Shown: in pieces, positions 49,400-59,290 of the stretch
How positions within the stretch are numbered: the stretch's first letter is position 1
How the letters are laid out: each line of letters opens with the position of its first letter
DNA from: Diphasiastrum complanatum
Lineage: Eukaryota > Streptophyta > Lycopodiopsida > Lycopodiales > Lycopodiaceae
Assembly: GCA_029204225.1 (NCBI GenBank)
Contig: CM055105.1
Location: 16,625,353-16,689,352 of the forward strand
Direction of reading: 5' to 3'
Length of the DNA stretch: 64,000 nt
The notes under the pieces: model-generated
Databases searched by the model: none
What the model was told of the DNA's origin: nothing
The model's input: the letters and a program-made list of their open reading frames with translations, nothing else
Program-made: the position numbers and the translations under genes

Positions 49400-49866
49400 C
49401 TCCAAAATAAATGGTTTTACAATTGATATAACATGCAGCATCTGCTATGGAGGTAGCCAAACTGCCAACATCCTTGAAGCCTACACAGATGTTAATTGGG
49501 CAGGAGATGTCGACACCCAAAATCAACTTCTAGATTTGTATTTTTATACAACCAAGGCCCAATCTTATGGAACAGCCGGAAGCAGACCTCAGTTGCATTA
49601 TCATCAACGGAATCCGAATACATAGCTGCCACAAATGCAACCAAAGAGACGATCTTGCTCAGGCAATTGCTTGCAGACCTCAATCTTACACAAACACTTC
49701 CTACAACAATCTACTATGACAATCAAGGCACAATAGCGCTTTCTCTCAAACCGAGATTTCACTCTCGAAGCAAACATATAGAAATCAGGTATCATTACCT
49801 TAGAGAGAAAGTGCACAGTAAGGAAGTTCACAAAAGCTCTATCAAAGGAGCAACATCTCAGATCTA
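49400..49866 (+). pseudogene. Copia B: RNase H fragment
   Basis: AYTDVNWAGDVDTQNQ, then a frame change near 49525, SRKQTSVALSSTESEYIAAT, ETILLRQLLADLNLTQTLP, IYYDNQGTIALSLKPRFHSR, KHIEIRYHYLREKVHSKEV. Copia RNase H of a family different from A, D and E. Only this C-terminal part remains. Confidence 0.88.
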
Positions 49867-49910
49867 ACGATATGCTAAATATGAAGTTCAAAATTTTTCA
49901 GGATCTACAT

Positions 49911-49919
49911 TAAAGGGGA
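49911..49919 (+). promoter_or_regulatory. Polypurine tract of copia B
   Basis: taaaggggag immediately before the LTR start TGTTAG. Confidence 0.75.
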
Positions 49920-49920
49920 G

Positions 49921-50974
49921 TGTTAGATTTTTTATGCTCAGCCTTAAACAAAACAATTGAGCATCCTGAAAAATCGAAGGCCGACTTCATATTTTCGGAT
50001 CTTCACATTTTTTCTTTCTTTTACCTTAAAACAATTTTTTAGGCACCTTCACCCTTTTTCACTCCTTAGCCAAAAATGCGACACACTGGCCAAGTGGCCA
50101 GAATGCCTTAGAAGCCATTCTTAAGGCACCTTTGTTTTTTTTGGCCTCCTTCGCCTTTTTATTTTTTGCACTAGCGAAAAATGTGACACACTGGCCAAAT
50201 GGCCAGAATGCCTTAAAAATAATTTTTAAGACACGTTCTCCTTTTTCACCTTTTTCATTGCCTATGGTCTAAGACACCTTCGTCTTCTTCACTGCCTTTA
50301 GTTTAAGACACCTTCGCCTTCTTCTCTGCCTTCAGTGTAAGGCACTTTTTCAGCTTTTTTGGCTTTTTTGCCTTCTTTGCTGCCTTGAATCTAAGGGCGC
50401 CTTAGGGATTTACATACCTTTAGTGAAGGGCACCTTCAGGAGTTGCAAACCTTCAGTCTAAGAGCACCTTCGAGTTTTTTCAGCTTTTTCGCGTTTTGTT
50501 ATATTAGCTAACCGATGTCGCCAACTTATCAACAATCCTAAAATAGTTGGACAACCAAATATCCCAAAGGCGGTTGGCGGTTATCAATTTTGTTCATATA
50601 CAAAGACTGACATAAATAGCATTAAAGGCCTATAAGATATTTTGTTCCTCAACACTTGTAAATCTATATATTAACTGATTAAGGCTATGTAAGTGTTAAT
50701 TTGGAGTTAATTGAAATTCTTTTTTAATCAGAGTTTTTTGTAGCTAGCGTTATCACGCTCAGCAAGCCTTATTACTTCAAGCTATTGTTCTCACTCTTGA
50801 TATTTTTTCAGTGTGCAATTTTTGTCTCACTACTGCATCATTCATTTGCGCATTCGGTATGAATTCTTCTACTTGAATAATTCTGCTACTAATTGTTGCG
50901 TTTCCATTCCTACACGCCGCGCTCCAATCCTCGAGCTTCCGCTGCCGCTCACACCCACATGCCGTTTTACGACA
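49921..50974 (+). repeat. 3' LTR of copia B (end approximate)
   Basis: Starts TGTTAGATTTTTTATGCTCA after the PPT; a possible end is ccgttttacgaca at 50974. Contains two ~110-bp tandem units (gacacactggccaa.tggccagaatgcctta at 50081-50112 and 50183-50214) and several shorter variants of caccttcgccttcttc after them. Confidence 0.6.
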
Positions 50975-51172
50975 GTATTGTGGGTCCTATCAGTGGATAA
51001 GGACTAGTTGGCCTCACCACGAGGTGAGTCGACGTGACACACATCTCGTCAATGGCAACATGGGCCATGCATGGGTTGCCATAGTGAAAAACTATATATA
51101 TAGTGTATTCTGGTTTTGAGAAATATAGTTGCTACGTGAGCTTGGAGTAGAGAGCGCTTTCTGTTTGTGTTA

Positions 51173-51870
51173 CTGTGTGTGAAAGTACCGTACTTTAGAA
51201 CCATAAATGGATCTACAAAAGATACACAAGAGTGATTGGATGCTTGCTTAACAATCTAGATTGGATGCTTGCCTAGCACAAAAAGTTGATCTAGATTGGC
51301 AATTTGACAAACAACAAGCATTAACAATCAAAAGCATTGATCAACATTGAAATCCGAGCCCACACACGTGTAATACAGGCTGTAGTACGGCTTCAAGCTA
51401 AGAAACAAGTAGAAATTGATTTGATTTCATTTGGATCACAAAAACTCAATGTACATAGTGAACTAGCTTGAGATTGCCAATGAGCTCCAAAAATATTCTA
51501 TCTTCTCACTATGGAGAATGGAAATACATAGTAAAAGACACTCCCTTTGCAAATCTAGATGAAAACCCAACATGTAATAAGGAAGTAGACTCAATTTTCT
51601 TGCCCTAATGTGATAACCCCAGCCTGGATCCAAGAGTCATGCTTGGTAGGTGCATGGTAGGTACAAATCTCATCATAAATCAAGGTCTAGATCCTACAAA
51701 GTAGGAATCACTACCAAATGGACACAACCACTCTTCTTGACTCATGGTAACCTACCTTAGGTGTGAATTTACAAGTGGCACTTTGGCCATTCAAGTGACT
51801 AACAAAAATTATTGACAAAATGTACAATATTCTACATGGCTAGATTTGCCAATGTAGGCAATTTTTCACA
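51173..51870 (-). repeat. 3' LTR of copia C (low end uncertain)
   Basis: On the minus strand it begins TGTGAAAAATTGCCTACATT right after a polypurine tract (tttgaggaggag, 51871-51882). The other end is tentatively placed at a TGTGTGTG at 51173. 50975-51172 holds a TATATATATAG stretch and no gene. Confidence 0.45.
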
Positions 51871-51882
51871 CTCCTCCTCAAA

Positions 51883-52369
51883 TCTAGCCTTGGAGACAAT
51901 AATATTGCTATTTCTTGGTTGCCACCTCTTACTGTAGTTTGCTTCCGCATGACATTTGTCGAGGCATGAACTTCCATGACCTATCACCATAACCAAGATA
52001 GAGCTTCTTTGATCTTGATCTCCTCCAAGATGAATTGAAGAGCCTTGATTCTTCCTTGCACCTTTGCACTTGATTTCTTCCATGTTGAGTGAAGATGCAT
52101 GAACCTGAATCTTGCTCCTCCTTGACCTTGATGCTTCTCTTTGAAGGAAATCTGATGTCTCCATGTCTTGTGAAAATCACATTGATCAAGACAAAACATG
52201 TACTTGCTACTATTACCAAGATTTATCATGCTAAAATGACTAGTCCACAAACCATCAAAATTAAGCATGATTTTCATAATCTTGTAATTACAAGTGATCT
52301 TGAAATTCATGAGGCTACATACTTGCTTATGGATATAAGTGTCCTTCAAGGACGTTTCACTTATTTTCA
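51883..52369 (-). other. Non-coding tail of copia C
   Basis: Between the copia C coding remnant and its PPT. Open frames here (for example 51984-52409) have no similarity that I recognise. Confidence 0.4.
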
Positions 52370-53285
52370 TTAGAAGCTTACAATTTGCCTCTCCAAAGAA
52401 AAAACACATTTATCAAAACAATGAGTGACTAACTCATTCTTGCTCTTCCAAAATCCAAGAGCACTCATTTGATCAAACAACCAATTTACTCTTAATTTGT
52501 TCATAACAATTTTTAGATCACTAAGACATAAAAACTTGCTCTCAAATGAGTCATTACACATCTCATATTCAACTTCCTTCTTGATGAAGCCCTCAAGTTG
52601 CCTCATGTAGTTCTCATAACATACCTTGGTTTGCCTCATGTAGATCTCATAGCAAAATGGTTCATCAAGCATTGAAGTAACAAAAGTGCTGAAATTGAAT
52701 GGTTGACTGTTGCCAAGATAAGTGAGCCTTGAAGGCTCGTCCTTTGCCTTTGTGGATCTTCTTGGAGCACTTGAACTTTCATGTGGATCCTCAAGATCTC
52801 CATCACTTTGTTGCTCCTCCTCAATCCTTGCAAGATCATTGACACCAAGGTTGTTGATCTCAATTTCATTCACACAAGATACTAGATGGATCCAAGCATC
52901 TCTTGTATAAACATCTAAGAATGTTTCATGCATCTTATCATCACTACTTGGTACATGAGAAAAAGAGTGTACATTTGAATGAATAATTTCCTCTTTTGCC
53001 ATAGCAATTTAAGAATTCAACTCAAAAAAACTACCTTGTTTAACACCATTTTCTATGCAAATATCATTCTTCATGATGGAAAAAACTCCATGCTTGAAGT
53101 GAACATCTAAACCATCATCCATTAGTTGTCCAACACTAAGCAAGCTCTTGGTAATTGATGGTACAAAAAGGACATTGTCTAGATCCATCCTTTTGCTAGA
53201 TCCTAGACTAAATGAGATGGTGCCAATACCATCTATCTTACATTCTTGATCATTTGCTAAAGAAACAAATTTATTAGCACCATTG
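52370..53285 (-). pseudogene. Copia C: protease/pre-integrase joined to integrase-RT linker
   Basis: Minus strand. 53285-53010 encodes GTISFSLGSSKRMDLDNVLF, VPSITKSLLSVGQLMDDGLD, VHFKHGVFSIMKND, the region after the copia protease. After one stop a 210-codon open frame (53002-52370) reads IHLVSCVNEIEINNLG, then the linker-like SSAPRRSTKAKDEPSRLTYL. Pre-integrase HHCC, integrase and RT are absent. What the rest of the 210-codon frame encodes I do not recognise. Confidence 0.65.
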
Positions 53286-53291
53286 AAAGAG

Positions 53292-53827
53292 TGTAAGTAT
53301 TAGAATCCTCGTCGTTGTGTTGGTCATTGCTAAAGCACAAACGGGTGACGAACGCTACATTATCACCCAACCATAGAGGTACTGCCACCTCACCCCTGAG
53401 CACTGGAGCTACAGATTACCATCAAGCAAGCTCGGATCTCAGGTAAGCCATGGTGTCCCATACCACCATGCCTTACCCTCGACCCTCGCCTACCTACATC
53501 CTGAGGCCTAGAATATACTCATCCTGACCTGACCACCAGTGGAAGAGCTCTTCATTCTCCAGGAGAGAATGAATGCCAAGCTCATGGAGATCCACCTCTA
53601 TATACATAGTCCAGGTTGGTCATCTCTCTCCATAGGAGTCATGCATGACCAACGACATGCGGCAGTTGTGCACACTGACGTAGGTCTATAATAGCGAGTC
53701 ACCACGTGCCAGTAAGACATTGACATGTGGCACCCAAAAGACCTATAGCTCCAGATTAATGTTCTATCCCATAACTGAGACCGTCACCTCAAGTTTCTTG
53801 TTGCGTACCCTTATGGGTACGTAACAT
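53292..53827 (-). repeat. 3' LTR of second chromovirus
   Basis: 536 bp; minus strand TGTTACGTACCCATAAGGGT ... GATTCTAATACTTACA, with terminal bases similar to the first chromovirus LTR (TGTTACG...TATTACA). Preceded on the minus strand by the PPT at 53828-53844. Confidence 0.8.
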
Positions 53828-53844
53828 TCCCTCCCCCTTTAAGA
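53828..53844 (-). promoter_or_regulatory. Polypurine tract of second chromovirus
   Basis: ttaaagggggagggaa on the minus strand, directly before the LTR. Confidence 0.88.
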
Positions 53845-55960
53845 GTCTCCTCCTAATGGGAGCAAGCCAGGGAAGTTCAGTCTTAAATAGTCCTCTCTCT
53901 CCCAAGTGTCCTCGTCATCGTCTTATCTTTCCAACATACGAGAAACTCAGAAACCAAACGGTTTCTCAATTGGTGACGACCAACAACATTTTTAGGTACA
54001 TTAGGCACAAAGGTAGACAGATCCTCGAGCTCAACTAGTTCACCTTTTGAAATTAGGGAATCCTTCCTACTAAGGCATTTTTTTTAACAACTTACATGGA
54101 AAATAGGATGAACCCCAATCCCAATCGGAAGATCTAGTTGATAAGCGGCCGGGTTAATCTTCTCTAGAACTTTATAAGGTCCGCTATATCGAGGAGATAG
54201 CTTATGGCATTTTCTCGTCCGAAGTACCTTCGAATCCTTAGGGATTTTAAGATACACCTAGGTTCCAACCTCAATATCCCGAGGTGAACGACCATGCTTA
54301 GCATAAAACTGAGCTCTATCCTGAGTGGTTTTCATGCTTTCTTTGGCCTCTAGCAGCATTTCTTGCATATCTTGCAGGAAATCTACTACAGCTTGCACCT
54401 TGAGACCTTTGAGTCTGACCAAAACTGGAGAACGCGACTGAAAGCCATACATCAGCATAAAAGGACTGAATCTGGTGGCAGAATGCTTAGCACTATTGTC
54501 CACAAACTCAACCAAAGGGAGATACTTTTCCCAATCATATTGTCGGTGAGAAACATATGCTCTAAGCATACCTTCCAACGTTTGGTTGACAATTCTGTCT
54601 GCCCATCATATTCTGGGTGATCCGAAGAACTAAGACTAAGGATTGTTTCAAGTTTTTCAAAAATTGCTTGCCAAAACTTGCTAGTGAACTTGGAGTCACG
54701 ATCACTAATAATATCATTCGGCAAATCATACAATCTGAACAACTTTTCAACAAAAAACTGGGCTAGTTCAGATGCCTTGACAATCAATTTAGTTGGTATA
54801 AATTGTGCCATCTTGGTTAGCTTGTCAACCACCCCCCAAATGGCATTGTGATCACTCCAGATTTTAGGGAGTACAACCACAAAATCCATTGAAATACTTT
54901 CCCATTTCTTACTGGGAATTTCCAAGGGATGAAGAAGACCCACAACTTTGAGTCTTTCTGCTTTGTTTTGCTGGCATTGTTCACAACTTTGAACGTATGC
55001 CTCCACATGACCTTTCATTGTAGGACAGAAAATTTTTTGCCTAACAAGGTCAAGTGTCCTCTGTATGCCTGGGTGACCAGCACAAGGGTTGTCATGACAC
55101 TGCTGCAGGATTTGAGCCCGCAAGTCCTCCCTATCTGGCACACAAACCTTTTCCTTTTGGAAAAGCAGGCCATTCCTTATGGAATAGTCTTCAAGTATCT
55201 TATCATTACGGGATTGCTTGGGATCTTGCATCCCAAGGTTATCACTAGATCTAGAATTTTCCATTAGGCCATCTAGCCAAATGTGACCAAAAAATTTATC
55301 GGTTCGAGAAAGATCCCATAGTGAAAGATACAAATCAGATTGGATCTCAGCAAAGCATAACTGATTAATCTCTCCAATCCAGCTCAAGGCATTGACAACA
55401 CAGCTCGATGTACCTTTATGATACTTAATGTTGTATACAAACTCCTGAATGAGTTTCGACCATCTACCCTTATGACCACAAAGGTCCTTGGCATCACAAA
55501 TATACTTAAGAGATTGGTGATCAGTCATTACCATAAATCTGGCACCATAAAGATAATGCCTCCAGATTTTTAATGCATGAATGATTGCAAAAAGCTCCTT
55601 CTCATAGGTAGAATACCTAGTTTGAGCAGGATCCAGTTTTTTGCTTTCAAAAGCCATTGGTCTACCATCCTGATAAAGGACCACTCCAAAAACAAAGTCG
55701 CTAGCATCCGTATCAACCACAAAGGGCCGGTTAGGATCGACAATGTGTAAAATTGGAGCCACGGAAACACAGTGCTTGAGAGTCTCAAAACTCTCATCCA
55801 TTTCATTCATCCATATTATCAATGGACTTTTTCTATGGCTACATTTTTTCTTCACCCCCTTAAGAACGTTCGTCAAGGGAAATGTTATTAATGCATAGTC
55901 CAAAATGAATCTGTGAAAGAATCCTGTGAAGCCCAAACAAAATTTCACATACAGTATGGA
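53845..55960 (-). pseudogene. Second chromovirus: RT end, RNase H, integrase, chromodomain remnant
   Basis: Minus strand, 5'-truncated at about 55960. Encodes the RT thumb/connection (LGFTGFFHRFILDY), RNase H (VDTDASDFVFGVVLYQDGRP, YEKELFAIIHALKIWRHYLY, MTDHQSLKYICDAKDL) and integrase (QQCHDNPCAGHPGI, CEQCQQNKAERLK, ISMDFVVVLP, IISDRDSKFTSKFW, GQTE) in one long open stretch 54452-55987. The frame breaks two codons after the catalytic Glu and continues in 54258-54578 (GMLRAYVSHRQYDWEKYLP). Near 53850-53960 an integrase tail/chromodomain remnant (SEFLVCWKD ... DTWER ... YLRLNFPGLL) runs to TAA before the PPT. Confidence 0.92.
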
Positions 55961-55964
55961 GGAA

Positions 55965-57700
55965 ATCCAGCAGCCAGACCTCGACAATCTGCTCTTGGTT
56001 ACTCAGAACGTTTAGCCTTACCTGCCCCACCAAAGCACTCCGCTCCTCCTACCAATTTGATGGAACCAGAACCATACAAAAGTGCCGAGCAATGGAACTA
56101 TGGTAATGATCAAGAAGGTGGATCTTCAGAACAGTATGCCATTTATGCTGCCATGCAACAACAAGCATCTAGAAACTAGATCAGAGCACCACTTGGATGC
56201 TTTTGAGAAAATCATAGAGTTGTAGAATGTCCAAATAAAGGAAAATTTGTACCATTCTGTCACGACTGTGGTTATGGGCATTGCTATAAAAACTGTTCAG
56301 CAAGACCGAAGCCACCACCAGCTACAGCTCCTGTAAATTTGATAACAATCAAGCGAAGACCAGCAGCTCAGAATAAATCAAGTGTACCCTTGATGGTGGT
56401 CACCAAAGCACAGAAGCAGAAAGAACTAGTAGCGGATCTAGTACCTGCTGATTCTCTACCATTAACAGATATACCAACAGCATCTGGAGTCTATCCAAAT
56501 CTTCATGCAGAAAAAAAAGATATCAGGATGTGAGACAGTGGATTAAACATCTGCAAGAAGAAGAGGAGCTTGAAGCTACTAAAGCAACAATCAAAGTTCG
56601 TTCTTCACCATTGTAGCCACCAAAACATTCACGTATAGATATGAATGATCAGTTGCATAATCATGAAGAACCCTTCAAGATGACTGAACCGGAAGCACCG
56701 CAACAGAACTGCTCATAAATATTTTATCTAGTAAGATAAATATTTCATTGGGAGAGTTATTGAAGTTGGTGCCGAAAGCAAAAGAAGTCTTGGCGCAAAA
56801 GTTAGCTCAAGCAGAACTAGAAGTCCATCAAGAGCCACTTTTTTGTACTGGATTTGAAGAATCTAATGAAGTACTCCATGTCGAAGCAGCTTGGAAAAGT
56901 GAACAAAAAAATATCACCATGTCGATACAGCACTAAAGAAGCAGTTGTGATAGCTGGCGGTTCAGGAGTTAATCTGATTTCTACAAAGCTATGTGCAAAA
57001 TGGGGCCTTACAAAGATCAAGCCTGTGACTTTTGCCATTAAGCTAGCTGATCAAACAACAGTTCATCCGCGAGGAATGATTGCAGATATACCTGTCAGAA
57101 TTGCGGGAGTATAGTTTGTCATTACTTTCGTAGTGATGGACTTACCAGAAGCACCAAATGTCTACCAAGTCCTATTGGGACGTCCATGGTTACGAGTTGC
57201 GCAAGTAGCTCATAACTGGGGTACCGGGAAAATCACTTTTGAAAATTGTGAATGTGCAGTCAAAGTTGATCCTGCAACTTGGACTATCAAACCAGTGGTT
57301 CAAAAAGAGGATGATGATTCATCAACAACGAACCATACTTGTGATCAACCAGAGAAAAATTTGGGAGTTCATTATGATTCTCAAACGAATACTATCAACT
57401 GGAATGAAGCTCTTGCAACGATTGATTGTACAGCATGATATATGTGTCAACAAGATAATCAGTCAGATTTGAGTGAGATTTCCATATTGGATTGAACCTT
57501 GGATACACCGATCACTTTTCCATTGAATGTGTTGAATGTAGCTTGGATATCAATGGATTTTATACCAGATCTGATTGAAGATGATCTCATACCTGTGAGT
57601 CAAGCCTTGAATTGTGATGACAATGCAGAACTTATGGATGAGAAGATTCTAAAATCATATGGATCCGACCAGATTTGGAGTGCATAATGTTCCTGATGAA
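55965..57700 (+). pseudogene. Gypsy gag-protease fragment with two zinc knuckles
   Basis: Plus strand, joined abruptly to the truncated chromovirus at about 55960. Gag end: YGGNPAARPRQSALGYSERL, PYKSAEQWNYGND, then two knuckles near 56190-56300, the second CHDCGYGHCYKNC. Protease: VVIAGGSGVNLISTKLC near 56940-56990, where the catalytic Asp expected before GGSG is Ala, then ADQTTVHPRGMIADIPVRI, a stop at 57112, and VYQVLLGRPWLRVAQVAHNW. Stops and frameshifts at 56179, ~56530, 57112 and 57438. The double-glycine GGSG motif suggests the Tat/Athila (OTA) side of Ty3/gypsy. Confidence 0.8.
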
Positions 57701-58024
57701 GCAACAATAAAACCGCCGAAGGCAGGTAAATATTGAAGGAAGACAAGATCATAGGATCAATGACAAACAAACAAGCCAAGCAACATTATAATACGGTTCT
57801 AAAATGGGACAATCCTCCTCAAAAGATTGATTCAGCGAATGTGCCACCCTTATTGGATAAAGGCAAAGGAAAAGTCGAGGATGATTCTACAAGTTAGAAT
57901 TCTAGCAAGACATCATCGTCTCGGAAGTCCTCACCTCCACGATCAATTCCTGCTAAGAAGGCTTAGTGAAGATCCAAGACAAGTCCTTTCGAAAAGGAAT
58001 AAGCAGATGTAGTCCAGCATGATA
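57701..58024 (+). pseudogene. Continuation of gag-protease fragment (decayed)
   Basis: Open stretch MTNKQAKQHYNTVLKWDNPP and DKGKGKVEDDSTS; fits a polyprotein linker, with stops. Ends at the LTR of the Tat-like element. Confidence 0.4.
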
Positions 58025-59290
58025 TGTGTCGTACTATACCAACAAGGTTAATATAGATTTTATAGTAAATAATGTCGTTCCCACAGAGGACAACGTTAGA
58101 AAGTTATTTTTTTGGTACAATTTATGACAAGTGGTTTTGAGTGTTATTTTGGTTGTGGACAGACATTAAAAAGTAACCAGTATTACTTATGTTTGGGATG
58201 GGTAATATTAATAAATTCTGAACAACAATCTGGCCTCTATCGAATTGAAGGAAGCACGTTCTACATATGAGATGTTATCAGAGTAGTACAATAGTACTAC
58301 AATTTGACTGATTAAGGTGTTGACAGAGAATCGAGAATTGTTTGATGTATTCGCGACTGTGTAGACAATTAATTAATCGTGTTCGCGAACTTATTCGTTT
58401 CTAGACAGAAGTCCTCAACAACTAAAGCCCAACTTAATGGTTAAAGAACACGAAGAGTTTTAGAACACGTTAGAAACTTATGTCAATGCCAATCAGAAAA
58501 ACAGATCAAAGACTCAATTCTTCAGACAGGGACTGTCATCTCATATGTATACATACAGCTTTATTCAATGATCGTGCTAGATTGTACCAAAGATAGTCAT
58601 TATTCGAGTGCCGAAAAGAAAGTATTCGCGACAGACGAATTAGATGGTTTTAAGACAGTTCTTTAGAGCATGCTTTACGGAAACAAAACAAACGACTATA
58701 ATGCACTAGAGCGCCTGTCTGATCAGAGAGTAATTCATGAAATGCGTTAGAGATTGTTAGCAGACTCAAGATCACTCACACTCAACAGTGCGGAGAACAG
58801 AGATAAGGGAGAATAACTCATAGAACTCTATTCACTTCTTCAATCTCTTACATAAGCATAAACTCTTCTCTCTCGATGATTGAGACTGAAGTGTGAGATC
58901 TATATATGTTCTACAGGGTGAATAAACACACCTCTAAAACAACAGGTGCATTGCTCCCGCGAAAGGGTCTAGTTAACAATTAGACTGAAAATACGTTCAA
59001 CTATACCATAGGAGGTATACTTAGCTATGAGCTAAAGCTACTCTAGTTTAACATGTCTTTTTGTATCTAGTCGTTTCATATGGACGACCTAGTAAAGGTT
59101 ATCCAAGGAAATGTCTTTTTCTTTTAAAGGTCTTGCCCTTAATCACAAGGAAAGTACTTAGGAGATATATTCCCAAAAAATGACTTAGACCTCTTCATGA
59201 TTTATACTTAACTGGCTCATATCTTCATTTCGAGTATATCATGTCATATTTATGTTGATATTCAATATTTAACATTTTCGTGGCATCACA
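58025..59290 (-). repeat. 3' LTR of Tat-like element
   Basis: About 1,266 bp; minus strand TGTGATGCCACGAAAATGTT ... TAGTACGACACA, with matching TGTG/CACA ends. The high end is supported by the PPT next to it and by the same start in the copy at 28877; the low end rests on the terminal motif only. Confidence 0.7.

Noticed and set aside
51929-52409. Overlapping minus-strand ORFs of 96-141 codons as a gene
   Set aside because: Several frames are open at once over low-information sequence next to a copia PPT and LTR; no similarity recognised.
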